64,000 nt of DNA from Rhodobacter sp. (GTDB lineage Bacteria > Pseudomonadota > Alphaproteobacteria > Rhodobacterales > Rhodobacteraceae): the NCBI GenBank assembly GCA_030065095.1, contig JASJDP010000025.1:1-64000 (forward strand), in the 5' to 3' direction. Shown here one piece after another: positions 37,274 to 46,996 of this stretch. The notes below the pieces were generated by a model. It searched no databases, had not been told where the DNA came from, and was given only the letters and a program-made list of their open reading frames with translations. The first letter of the stretch is position 1, and the number at the start of each line of letters is the position of its first letter. A program made the translations under genes and the position numbers.

Positions 37274-37507
37274 GTGTTGAAGCCTACGGAAGAAGAAGTA
37301 AGACGCATCTTTGGCGACATCAGTGACCACATGATTGTGGAGATCCTGTCGAGCGGCGCAAATATAACCGATCTGCAGGAGGCGGCGGCACATCTGGCCC
37401 AGGAGACCGACGTGATGGGCGAGTTGGAGCGCCCACTGACAGGCGCCGCGCTGACGATCTACAACATGCTGCAACGGGAAGAGGAGGCCTGGGACGAGGA
37501 TCGATAG
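37274..37507 (+). CDS. small acidic conserved protein
   Basis: 77 aa, rich in Glu/Asp and Leu, predicted helical: LKPTEEEVRRIFGDISDHMIVEIL, then ANITDLQEAAAHLAQETD. No family name is known to me. GTG 37274 or TTG 37277 may start it; GGAGG ends 4 nt before the GTG and 7 nt before the TTG. 94 nt upstream of the cytochrome c gene, likely co-transcribed, with a possible FNR box upstream. It could be a regulator or adaptor; no function is claimed. Confidence 0.7.
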   Translation: MLKPTEEEVRRIFGDISDHMIVEILSSGANITDLQEAAAHLAQETDVMGELERPLTGAALTIYNMLQREEEAWDEDR

Positions 37508-37601
37508 GTCCGCGGGAGGCTTTGCTGAACGGTCATTCGCAACCGGCCCGTATGCCGATCGAGCCTTCCTCGATGACGCAACAACAAGGGAGGACAAGGC
37601 A

Positions 37602-37931
37602 ATGAGACTGCTGATTTCGGTGGTATTTTCCCTGTCGCTCGGACTCATTCCGGCTGGGCCGGCGATGGCCCAGGGGGATGCGATGACAGGGCAGAACCTG
37701 GCCAAGGATTGGTGCGCGCGATGCCACGACATCTCTGCCGATGGGCCATTCAAGCAGACACCGCCGAGCTTTGCCTCCATCGCCGTTTACCGGGCGGCCG
37801 ACGACATACACTGGCGCATCCAGTTCCCGGCCGAACATGCGAACATGCCCCGTCTCGGCTATTTCCTGGATAGAGAGGCTCTCGACCATCTGGTGGCGTT
37901 CATCCTCTCGCTCGAAAAGCCCGGCGACTAG
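37602..37931 (+). CDS. small periplasmic class I cytochrome c
   Basis: 109 aa. Signal peptide (about 1-23, ending GPAMAQ), a single heme motif CARCH (WCARCHDIS), and an axial Met candidate in NMPRLGYFL. Mini cytochrome c of about 85 mature residues. Strong GGGAGG Shine-Dalgarno. Probably an electron shuttle in the periplasm; its partner is not in the window. Its neighbours' FNR-type boxes fit a low-oxygen respiratory role (inference). Confidence 0.88.
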   Translation: MRLLISVVFSLSLGLIPAGPAMAQGDAMTGQNLAKDWCARCHDISADGPFKQTPPSFASIAVYRAADDIHWRIQFPAEHANMPRLGYFLDREALDHLVAFILSLEKPGD

Positions 37932-37954
37932 GGAAGGATCCGCAGAACGGGGCA

Positions 37955-37968
37955 TTGATTTCGATCAA
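37955..37968. promoter_or_regulatory. perfect FNR-type palindrome before the BMP transporter operon
   Basis: TTGAT-TTCG-ATCAA, the exact FNR/FixK consensus, 24 nt after the cytochrome c stop and 144 nt before the next ATG. This is farther than at the other genes, so a long 5' leader or another target is possible. Confidence 0.55.
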
Positions 37969-38105
37969 GACGTGAAATTGCCGTCTGACGTAGCCTGATT
38001 GCCGACGCCTTCGGTGTTTGCGCAGTACCGCGGTAGCGGTGGCGGGCCTTTCGCGAGGCAATCGAAGGTGGACAGCACCTTTGGAGCTGATTGGGAGGAG
38101 CCCTT

Positions 38106-39131
38106 ATGAAACATCTGAGATCGAACTTGATCGCCACGACCGTGGCTGCCGCAGTCACATTGGGCGCGGCGGCGACGGCAAGTGCGTTCACGGCCTGTCA
38201 GGTTACCGATACCGGCGGGATCGACGACAACAGCTTTAACCAGACCGCCTGGAAGGGCGTGCAGGACGCCGAGGCCCAGCTCGGGATCGACGGGCGTTTT
38301 CTGGAATCGCAGGCCGAGACCGACTACGAGGCGAACATCAACTCGCTGCTCGGCGAGTGCGACATCATCCTGACCATCGGCTTTCTTCTCGGCGACGCGA
38401 CCCAAACCGCGGCAGAGGCGAACCCGGACCAGAAGTTCTCGATCGTCGATTTCGCCTACGATCCCACCATCCCGAACGTCCTGGGCCAGGTTTATGCGAC
38501 CGACCAGGCGGCGTTCCTTGCCGGCTATCTTGCCGCAGGCATGAGCGAGACCGGGATCCTTGGCACGTTCGGCGGCATCAACATCCCGCCGGTGACGATC
38601 TTCATGGACGGATTCCACGCCGGTGCCATGTACTACAACGAACAGAAAAGCGCCGACGTGCAGGTACTGGGCTGGAATCCGGAGTCCCGCGAAGGTCTTT
38701 TCACCAACAACTTCGAGTCGCTCGACGATGGCCGCGCCTTCGCCCAGAACCTCTATGACGAGGGCGCCGACATCGTGCTGCCGGTGGCTGGTCCCGTCGG
38801 ACTTGGCTCGGCCGCGCTGGCGGACGAGCTTGGCACCGACGCGCTGAAGATCATCGGCGTCGACGCCGACCTGTATCTGACCGACCCCGAGAAAGGGCAT
38901 GTCTACCTCACCTCGATCATGAAGAACATGGATTCGACCGTGTTCCAGGTGATCCAGTCCGCCAAGGACGGCACCTTCGAGGGCGGTGTCATCGTCGGCA
39001 CGCTTGAAAGCGGCGGGGTGGGCCTTGCCCCCTATCACGACATGGACGCCATTGTCTCTGATGAGTTGAAGGCCGAGATCGACGCCATCAAAGCCGGTAT
39101 CATCGACGGTTCGATCAAAGTCGGCATGTAG
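38106..39131 (+). CDS. BMP-family ABC transporter substrate-binding protein
   Basis: 341 aa. Signal peptide (about 1-27, ending ATASA), then a BMP/PnrA-like domain: TDTGGIDDNSFNQTAWKGVQDAE is the family hallmark, followed by DYEANINSLL, TFGGINIPPVTIFMDGFHAGAMYYN and KIIGVDADLYLTDP. BMP proteins bind nucleosides (PnrA, BmpA). No lipobox cysteine at the cleavage site. Strong GGGAGG upstream of ATG 38106. First gene of a five-gene operon that ends with nicotinate phosphoribosyltransferase; a stem-loop after it probably keeps its expression above the rest. Confidence 0.92.
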   Translation: MKHLRSNLIATTVAAAVTLGAAATASAFTACQVTDTGGIDDNSFNQTAWKGVQDAEAQLGIDGRFLESQAETDYEANINSLLGECDIILTIGFLLGDATQTAAEANPDQKFSIVDFAYDPTIPNVLGQVYATDQAAFLAGYLAAGMSETGILGTFGGINIPPVTIFMDGFHAGAMYYNEQKSADVQVLGWNPESREGLFTNNFESLDDGRAFAQNLYDEGADIVLPVAGPVGLGSAALADELGTDALKIIGVDADLYLTDPEKGHVYLTSIMKNMDSTVFQVIQSAKDGTFEGGVIVGTLESGGVGLAPYHDMDAIVSDELKAEIDAIKAGIIDGSIKVGM

Positions 39132-39142
39132 GCCGATCCGGC

Positions 39143-39167
39143 GGGCGTCCGTTTGGGCGCCCGTTTT
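39143..39167 (+). terminator. attenuating stem-loop between binding protein and ATPase genes
   Basis: GGGCGTCC-GTTT-GGGCGCCC (8 bp with one G-U) followed by G and TTTT: an intrinsic-terminator-like hairpin inside the operon, 12 nt after the binding-protein stop. Such partial terminators set a high binding-protein to permease ratio. Confidence 0.65.
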
Positions 39168-39192
39168 CAGCGGGCTGTGGGGGCGGTTGATC

Positions 39193-40700
<1,508 letters not shown>

Positions 40701-40704
<4 letters not shown>

Positions 40705-41846
40705 GCGATCGCACAAATCTCGACGACGTCACGGCCAAGCTTTTGGAGCGGGCGGCCCCCGGGCGGACCCAGTTCGAAGATCTGGTCGTGGTGCCGGTTT
40801 TCGCGGTGATCGCGGCGCTCTTCCTCGGGGCATTGACGATGCTGGCGACGGGTGTCGATCTGCCGACTATCGGCCGCTCGTTCATCGCACTCGGCGTCGG
40901 CTCGTTCGGGTCGCTCAACGCCATCTCCGAGACGCTGACCGCCGCTGCGCCGCTGACGCTTGCAGGGCTGGGCCTGGCAGTCGGGTTCCGCACCGGGCTG
41001 TTTAACATTGGCGCCGAGGGGCAGATCGTCGTCGGCGGCCTCGCCGCGGTCATTGTCGGCTTCAGCCTGCCGGGCCTGCCGTTCGCAGTCCTCATGCCGC
41101 TCTGCCTGTTGGCCGGCGCGCTGGTGGGCGCCGCCTATGCCTCGATCGCGGGCGGTCTGCGCGCCGCAACCGGTGCGCATGAGGTGATCTCGACGATCAT
41201 GCTGAACCTGATCTCGTTTCGCCTGCTCGACTACATGCTGCGCCGGCCCTGGGTGCAGAAAATCGGACGAGACGACCCGATCTCGAAATCCGTACCCGAG
41301 AATGCCGAGTTGCCCAAGCTGCTCGACTGGATCGATCCGAACCTGCGGGTGCATGCGGGCATCTTCCTGGTGCTGATTGCCGTTTTCGTCGTCTACTGGC
41401 TTCTCTTCCGGTCGAAGATCGGGTTCGAGTTCCGGGCAAGCGGCGCCAATCCGGATGCGGCGCGCTATGCCGGCATGCATTCGAAGCTGATCATCGTGGC
41501 GGCCATGGCGACGGCCGGAGCGCTGGCTGGGCTTGCCGGTGCCAATCAGGTCCTGGGGGTGCTCGGCCGCGCCACACCCGGATTCTCTTCCGGCATCGGG
41601 TTCGACGCCATCGCGCTTGCTCTGCTGGGCCGCTCGCACCCGGTTGGCGTGCTATTGGCGGGGCTGCTGTTCGGCGCGCTCGAGGCAGGCGGGCGGCAGA
41701 TGCAGGTCGACGCCGGCGTCAGCATCGACCTGATCGGCATCATCCAAGCGCTTATCATCGTCTTCATCGCCGCGCCACTTCTGGTGCGCGCGATCTTCCC
41801 CTGGGGGTTCCGGAAGCCCGTCAATAAAGCGGGAGGCCGGTCATGA
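40701..41846 (+). CDS. ABC transporter permease (YufP-like)
   Basis: 381 aa, about nine to ten membrane helices. Conserved GFRTGLFNIGAEGQIVVGGL and HEVISTIMLNLIS segments, the coupling region of BMP-type (branched-chain-permease fold) permeases. ATGA overlap with the ATPase gene. Forms the inner-membrane pore with the next permease. Confidence 0.92.
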
Positions 41847-43114
41847 CCGATCTGACCAACACCGGTGCGACACAGGGCGAGAAGATCGACACTGGCCAGC
41901 AACGCCAGGCGCGGATCACCGGCGGCGTGCTGCTCGGGCTGGCGGTGTTCACCGTCTTCGTCTTCGGTTTCGACGCCGCGGGCGACGCGACGTTCCGCCT
42001 GTCGCGCCCGCGCGATCCCTTCGCATTGCCGAACCTCGTCGTACCGTCCGGTCCGTTCCTGTACATCGCGGCCGCGGTCCTGGCGTTCCTCGGCGCCCGG
42101 CAATTCGTGCGCGGCGGCACACGCTGGACCGCCCTGTCCCTTGGTATCGGTCTTGCGGTTCTGGTGGCCGCCTTCCTGGTCTGGGCCACAGCCGGCAAGG
42201 CGTTTTCCCTGACGGGCATGCTGCAGGCCACGATGGTGCGCGCCGTTCCGATCGCGCTTGGCGGCCTTGCCGGCGTCCTGTGCGAGCGTGTCGCCGTGAT
42301 CAACATCGCCATCGAGGGCATGCTGCTGGCCGGCGCGTTCACCGGTGCGCTGATGGGCTCGTTGATCGGCGGCTGGGGCGGGCTCTTGTCGGCTGTGGTG
42401 ATCGGCGGTTTGTTCGGCTTTATCCTGGCCGCCCTTGTCGTCACCTACCGGATGGACCAGATCATCGCCGGGGTGGTGATCAACCTCTTCGTGCTGGGGC
42501 TGACCAGTTACGTGACTTCGCAGGTCTTCGCCGAGCACAGGTTTCTCAACAACGCACCCGTCTTCCGCGCCTGGAAGGTCCCGGTCCTTGGCGACCTCCC
42601 CGTGATCGGCCCGGTGTTCTTCAACCAGAACATCTTCGTCTACGGCGCACTCGTCCTGGTCGCGACCGCGACCTACTATCTGTTCCACACCCGCAGCGGC
42701 CTGCGCGCGCGGTCGGTCGGCGAACACCCGCGCGCGGCGGACACGCTTGGCATCAATGTCTACCGCACGCGCTATATCCACGTGACGCTGGGCGGTATGG
42801 TCGCGGGCTTCGGCGGCGCCTGGTTCACGCTCGGCTCGGTCGGACGGTTCGATGAGAACATGACCGGCGGGCGCGGGTTCATCGGACTGGCCGCCATGAT
42901 CTTTGGCCGCTGGCACCCGGTGGGGGCGCTGATGGCGGCGCTGGTCTTCGGCTTTGCCGACTCGCTGCAACAGAAGCTGGCCCTTCTCAACACACCGATC
43001 CCGTCGGAATTCCTGGCCATGTCGCCTTATATCGCCACGATCATCGTGGTCGCAGGGCTGATCGGACGCGCCCGAGCGCCCGCTGCAGACGGCAAGCCCT
43101 ATGTCAAGGAATAG
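41843..43114 (+). CDS. ABC transporter permease (YufQ-like)
   Basis: 423 aa, longer than usual because of an about 90-residue N-terminal extension with two extra hydrophobic stretches. Core: RAVPIALGGLAGVLCERVAVINIAIEGMLLAGAF and TYRMDQIIAGVVINLFVLGLTSY, then GRGFIGLAAMIFGRWHPVGAL. ATGA overlap with the previous permease and 14-nt overlap with the nicotinate phosphoribosyltransferase gene. Confidence 0.92.
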   Translation: MTDLTNTGATQGEKIDTGQQRQARITGGVLLGLAVFTVFVFGFDAAGDATFRLSRPRDPFALPNLVVPSGPFLYIAAAVLAFLGARQFVRGGTRWTALSLGIGLAVLVAAFLVWATAGKAFSLTGMLQATMVRAVPIALGGLAGVLCERVAVINIAIEGMLLAGAFTGALMGSLIGGWGGLLSAVVIGGLFGFILAALVVTYRMDQIIAGVVINLFVLGLTSYVTSQVFAEHRFLNNAPVFRAWKVPVLGDLPVIGPVFFNQNIFVYGALVLVATATYYLFHTRSGLRARSVGEHPRAADTLGINVYRTRYIHVTLGGMVAGFGGAWFTLGSVGRFDENMTGGRGFIGLAAMIFGRWHPVGALMAALVFGFADSLQQKLALLNTPIPSEFLAMSPYIATIIVVAGLIGRARAPAADGKPYVKE

Positions 43115-44510
43115 GCCGGCTGCCCCAGGGCTTCGCGGCGAAGCCCGACCGAGGGATCCCGGCAAAAGCTTCCTTCTCACCGACCTCTACCAACTCGCCA
43201 TGATGCAAGGCTATCTCGAGACCGGCGAGACGGACACTGCGGTGTTCGAGTTCTTCGTCCGAAAGCTGCCGAAGAACCGGAACTTCTTTGTCGCAGCGGG
43301 TCTTGAACAGGTGCTGGATTTCCTGGAACACCTGCATGTGCCCGCAGACGAACTGGCGTGGCTCGGCGCGTCAGGACATGTCAGCGACGACCTGATCGAC
43401 TATCTGAGCGATTTCCGGTTTACCGGCGACGTGCATGCGATGCCCGAGGGCACGGTGTTCTTCCCCAACGAGCCGGTCATCCGCATCACCGCGCCGCTGC
43501 CGGAGGCGCAATATGTCGAAACGCGGTTGATCAACATCCTGCATTTCCAGACCCTGATCGCCTCCAAGGCCGCGCGGATGGTGATGGCCGCAGAGGGGCG
43601 AACGCTTGTCGATTTCGGATTGCGCCGCGCCCATGGCGCCGAGGCTGGTCTGATGGCCGCCCGCGCGGCCTATCTGGCTGGTTTCGACGGGTCCGCGAAT
43701 GTGCTGGCAGAGCGCCTCTATGGCGTGCCGGCCTTCGGGACCATGGCGCATTCCTTCGTGCAGGCGTTCGACACCGAGACCGCTGCCTTCGAGGCCTTCG
43801 CCCGCGCGCGCCCGGAACGGCTTGTGCTGTTGATCGATACCTATGACACCGAAGAAGGCGCACGCAGGGTCGTATCGCTGGCGCCGCGGCTGAAGGAAAG
43901 CGGGATCGGCATCAGTGGCATCCGTCTCGACAGCGGCGACATGGCGGCGCTGTCGAAATCGGTGCGGCGGATCCTCGATGACGGCGGCCTGCCGGATGTC
44001 ACGATCTTCGCCAGCGGTGGACTTGACGAGGCCGGAATAGGCGAGCTGATCGCATCGGGCGCCGTGATCGACGGGTTTGGCGTGGGCACCAGCTTGACGA
44101 CAGCCTCGGACGCCCCGGCATTGGATTGCGCCTACAAACTGCAGGAATACGCAGGAATTCCACGCCGCAAGCGGTCGGAAGGAAAGGCCACATGGCCGGG
44201 CCGGAAACAGGTCTGGCGCCGGTTCGACAAGACGGGGCGTATGGTGGGAGATATCATTTCAGTGCATGACGACGATCTGGACGGCAGCAAGATGATCGAC
44301 TGCGTCATGCGGAACGGGAAACGTCTGGCGCCGCCCCGCTCCCTAGACGAGATACGCGGTCACATGTCCACACAAATCAACACTCTGCCAAAAGACTTGG
44401 CTGGTCTCGGTGCCGCAAGGCATTATCCCGTCAGCGTGGCCGAGGCACTGACGGACCTTGCAGCCAGCGTGGATCGCCGCATCGACCGATCCCTCTGCAG
44501 GGCGCCCTGA
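43101..44510 (+). CDS. pncB: nicotinate phosphoribosyltransferase
   Basis: 469 aa. Makes nicotinate mononucleotide from nicotinate and PRPP (Preiss-Handler NAD salvage). Seen: LLTDLYQLAMMQGYLETG, TVFFPNEPVIRITAPLPEAQYVETRLINILHFQTLIASKAARM, DFGLRRAHGAEAGLMAARAAYLAGFDGSANV, the autophosphorylation-type His in FGTMAHSFVQAF, and IRLDSGDMAALS, ASGGLDEAGI, DGFGVGTSL. Its start overlaps the permease gene, so it is co-transcribed and probably coupled. This links the BMP transporter to uptake of an NAD precursor (inference). The paralogous shorter family is PncB1; either name is possible. Confidence 0.92.
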   Translation: MSRNRPAAPGLRGEARPRDPGKSFLLTDLYQLAMMQGYLETGETDTAVFEFFVRKLPKNRNFFVAAGLEQVLDFLEHLHVPADELAWLGASGHVSDDLIDYLSDFRFTGDVHAMPEGTVFFPNEPVIRITAPLPEAQYVETRLINILHFQTLIASKAARMVMAAEGRTLVDFGLRRAHGAEAGLMAARAAYLAGFDGSANVLAERLYGVPAFGTMAHSFVQAFDTETAAFEAFARARPERLVLLIDTYDTEEGARRVVSLAPRLKESGIGISGIRLDSGDMAALSKSVRRILDDGGLPDVTIFASGGLDEAGIGELIASGAVIDGFGVGTSLTTASDAPALDCAYKLQEYAGIPRRKRSEGKATWPGRKQVWRRFDKTGRMVGDIISVHDDDLDGSKMIDCVMRNGKRLAPPRSLDEIRGHMSTQINTLPKDLAGLGAARHYPVSVAEALTDLAASVDRRIDRSLCRAP

Positions 44511-44605
44511 AAGAACCGGATTTCAGGTCCTGCGGCCATGGGCGGGTGTCCAATCCGACCAAAGCGGCCTTGCAGCCGCATTGGCGGAACAGGCCGGGGC
44601 AGCGA

Positions 44606-45262
44606 TTACTCGGCTGCGGGCTTCAGGCTTGCCATCAGGTCCTGGAACCTCGCACCCTGTACCGCAACGTGCGCGCGTACCGCTTCGGCTGCGGCGGCTG
44701 AATCGCCATTTTCCAGCGCGGCAACGATGGCTTCGTGCTCTGCCATCGACTGGGCCATTCTGCCACGCAGGCGCAACTGCACACGCCGGTAGGGCTTCAG
44801 GCGCCGATGAAGACGCAGGCATTCCTGTTCCAGAAACCCGTTTCCGGACTGACGGTAGAGAATAAGGTGAAACCGCTCGTTCTCGCGATAATAGGCATCC
44901 GCATCCTGGGACTGAACCGCCGCACTGCACCGCGCGTTGGTCTGCCGCATTTCTTCCAGTGCGGTATCGCCGATGCGGCGCGCTGCGAGGCGGGCGCAGG
45001 TGGCCTCGAGCTCTGCCATGACCTCGAACATCTCCATCAGTTCGACCGGACCGGGCTGGCGGACGAACACGCCCCGCCGGGGAATCTGTTCGATCAGGCC
45101 GGATTGCGCCAGGCGCTGAAACGCTTCGCGCAGCGGCGTGCGCGACACACCGAATTGCGCGGCCAGCCGGATCTCGTCAAGCCGGTCGCCATCCGCGAAT
45201 GTCCCGTCGAAGATCTGTTCTTCAAGGGCTTCGGCAATTTTGTCGGCACGGCGTAACTCCAT
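44606..45262 (-). CDS. GntR (FadR-type) regulator of the malonate operon
   Basis: 218 aa. N-terminal winged HTH (about 5-72; ADKIAEALEEQIFDG...RLDEIRLAAQFGVSRTPLREAFQRLAQSGLI) and a C-terminal helical FCD ligand domain (about 80-210) with the metal-binding Asp/His pattern RENERFHLILYRQSGN, ...MAEHEAIVAALENGD. Divergent from a TRAP/malonyl-CoA operon with a TTGTATACAA palindrome between them. MatR of rhizobia has the same family and context, so the ligand is likely malonate. The frame extends to 45319; ATG 45260-45262 is used because MELRRADKIAEAL is the family start and the extension would cover the operator. Confidence 0.85.
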   Translation of the reverse strand: MELRRADKIAEALEEQIFDGTFADGDRLDEIRLAAQFGVSRTPLREAFQRLAQSGLIEQIPRRGVFVRQPGPVELMEMFEVMAELEATCARLAARRIGDTALEEMRQTNARCSAAVQSQDADAYYRENERFHLILYRQSGNGFLEQECLRLHRRLKPYRRVQLRLRGRMAQSMAEHEAIVAALENGDSAAAAEAVRAHVAVQGARFQDLMASLKPAAE

Positions 45263-45309
45263 GGCTTTTGTATGTAGCAGAGCCCGAAAAGAATTCAAAA
45301 AGAAAAATC

Positions 45310-45319
45310 TTGTATACAA
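45310..45319. promoter_or_regulatory. candidate GntR/MatR operator
   Basis: TTGTATACAA, a perfect 10-bp palindrome in the divergent spacer, placed directly upstream of a TTGACT (45325-45330) / 17-nt / TGTTAT (45348-45353) promoter for the TRAP operon. A half-site TTGTATG lies at about 45268-45274 near the regulator start. FadR-type regulators bind short palindromes of this kind. Confidence 0.6.
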
Positions 45320-45398
45320 AATGCTTGACTTCTCATACTCCGTTCCATGTTATGCGCTGGTCCGGATCAAGCCGGGCACATTCATTCGGGAGGAACCC

Positions 45399-46385
45399 AT
45401 GAAGTCAGCTTTGATCTCCGCCGTCGCCGGGATCGCGCTTGCCGCCGGAACTCTGGCCGCGAATGCGGCCGAACTGCGCCTGTCGCACCAGTGGTCCACC
45501 AAGGACGTGCGCCACCAGGTGGCCCAGATTGTCGCCGACGAGGTGGCCGCGGCCGACGTCGGCCTCGAAATCAAGATCTTTCCGTCGAAATCCCTGTTCA
45601 AGCCGCGCGAACAGTACAAGCCGCTCAGCCGGGGCCAGCTCGACATGACGGTGTTTCCGCTCAGCTACGCGGGCGGTCAGCAGCCGGCCTTCAACCTGAC
45701 ACTGATGCCCGGGCTCGTCAAAAACCACGATCACGCCGCCCGCCTGAACCAGAGCGAATTCATGCAGGCGCTGGAAGAGAAGATGGCCGACGACGACGTC
45801 ATGGTGCTGGTGCACGGCTATCTGGCCGGCGGCTTCGTCGGCAAGGACAAATGCATCACCGGGCCCGACGACGTGCAGGGTCAGCAGACCCGCGCCGCCG
45901 GCAAGGCGTTCGAACAGATGCTGGCCGGCGCAGGCGCCTCGATCGCCTCGATGGCCTCGTCCGAGATCTACAACGCCATGCAGACCGGCGTTCTGACCGC
46001 GGCCAACACCTCGTCCTCCTCTTTCGTCAGCTACCGGATCTATGAACAGGTCGCGTGCTACACACCGGCCAGCGACTTTGCTCTGTGGTTCATGTACCAG
46101 CCGCTTTTGATGAACAAGTCGACCTTCGACGGGCTGAGCGCAGAACAGCAGAACGCCTTGCTGGCCGGCGCGGAGAAGGCTGAAGCCTTCTACCTCGAAG
46201 AGGCCAAGAAGCAGGACGCGAACTCGGCCAAGGTCTTTGCCGACAACGGTGTCGAGATTGCCCAGATGAGCCAGGAAGAGTTCGACGCCTGGCGCGCGCT
46301 TGCGCAAGAGACGTCCTATAAGGCCTTCGTCGACGAGGTGCCGGACGGCCAGGCGCTGCTCGATCTGGCGTTGTCGGTCGAATAA
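45399..46385 (+). CDS. dctP: TRAP transporter substrate-binding protein (DctP family)
   Basis: 328 aa. Signal peptide 1-23 (ending AANA), then the DctP fold: ELRLSHQWSTKDVRHQVAQIVADEV, SRGQLDMTVFPLSYAGGQQP, and a conserved carboxylate-binding Arg in the QQTRAAGKAFEQM region. ATG 45399 has a strong GGGAGG; the longer frame from 45138 overlaps the promoter. Context (malonyl-CoA decarboxylase and synthetase) points to malonate or a close dicarboxylate as ligand (inference). Confidence 0.92.
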   Translation: MKSALISAVAGIALAAGTLAANAAELRLSHQWSTKDVRHQVAQIVADEVAAADVGLEIKIFPSKSLFKPREQYKPLSRGQLDMTVFPLSYAGGQQPAFNLTLMPGLVKNHDHAARLNQSEFMQALEEKMADDDVMVLVHGYLAGGFVGKDKCITGPDDVQGQQTRAAGKAFEQMLAGAGASIASMASSEIYNAMQTGVLTAANTSSSSFVSYRIYEQVACYTPASDFALWFMYQPLLMNKSTFDGLSAEQQNALLAGAEKAEAFYLEEAKKQDANSAKVFADNGVEIAQMSQEEFDAWRALAQETSYKAFVDEVPDGQALLDLALSVE

Positions 46386-46394
46386 CCGCCGGTT

Positions 46395-46415
46395 GGGGCG
46401 GCCATGCGCCGCCCC
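46395..46415 (+). terminator. stem-loop between dctP and dctQ
   Basis: GGGGCGGC-CATGC-GCCGCCCC, a perfect 8-bp stem with a 5-nt loop starting 10 nt past the dctP stop. No U-tract; more likely an mRNA-stabilising or attenuating structure that favours the binding protein. Confidence 0.6.
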
Positions 46416-46447
46416 GCCCATCATTCACGAAACGACAGGGGGCGGAT

Positions 46448-46996
46448 ATGGCCGGACACGCCAGCGCGACGGCATCGCAGACCGGCAACAACCCGTTTCT
46501 CAGGGCCGTTGCCGCCATATCCACGCTTGCGGGATGGGCCGCGGCCGGGATGATCGTTGCCGCCGTCGCCATCACCTGCCAGATGATCTTTATCCGCTTC
46601 GTGCTGAATGGCTCGACGATCTGGCAGACCGAGGCGGTCATCTATCTGGTGATCGCCGCGACGCTGGTCGGGTTGCCCTACGTCCAGCGCCTGCGCGGGC
46701 ATGTCAACGTGGATCTCGTGCCGCTCTCGCTGCCGCGCCGTGCAAGGTTCGCCCTGTCCGTCGTCACCCTGGGGGTTTCCGCCCTGATCGTCGCGGTCAT
46801 GCTGTACTACGGCTACGACTACTGGCATTTCGCGTGGGAACGCGGCTGGCGGTCCGACACGGTCTGGGGCGTGCGGCTGTGGATTCCCTATCTCTCGATT
46901 CCCGTCGGCTTTGGCCTGCTGCTGTTGCAGATCGTCGCCGACCTGGTTGCGGTGGTCACGGGCGTCGACAAACCCTTCGGTCTGGAGGACGGCTGA
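46448..46996 (+). CDS. dctQ: TRAP transporter small permease (DctQ)
   Basis: 182 aa with four membrane helices (about 32-52, 65-85, 105-127, 150-172). ISTLAGWAAAGMIVAAVAITCQMIFIRFV and IWQTEAVIYLVIAATLVGLPYVQRLRGHVNVDL carry the DctQ signature. The start follows a GGGGGCGGAT stretch; the stop overlaps the dctM start as TGATG. Works with DctM and DctP as a Na+-driven uptake system. Confidence 0.92.
   Translation: MAGHASATASQTGNNPFLRAVAAISTLAGWAAAGMIVAAVAITCQMIFIRFVLNGSTIWQTEAVIYLVIAATLVGLPYVQRLRGHVNVDLVPLSLPRRARFALSVVTLGVSALIVAVMLYYGYDYWHFAWERGWRSDTVWGVRLWIPYLSIPVGFGLLLLQIVADLVAVVTGVDKPFGLEDG

Noticed and set aside
45138-45398. Long N-terminal extension of dctP and of the GntR regulator (to 45319)
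   Set aside because: Both extensions cross the shared promoter and operator; the signal peptide and strong GGGAGG fix dctP at 45399, and the family start fixes GntR at 45262.
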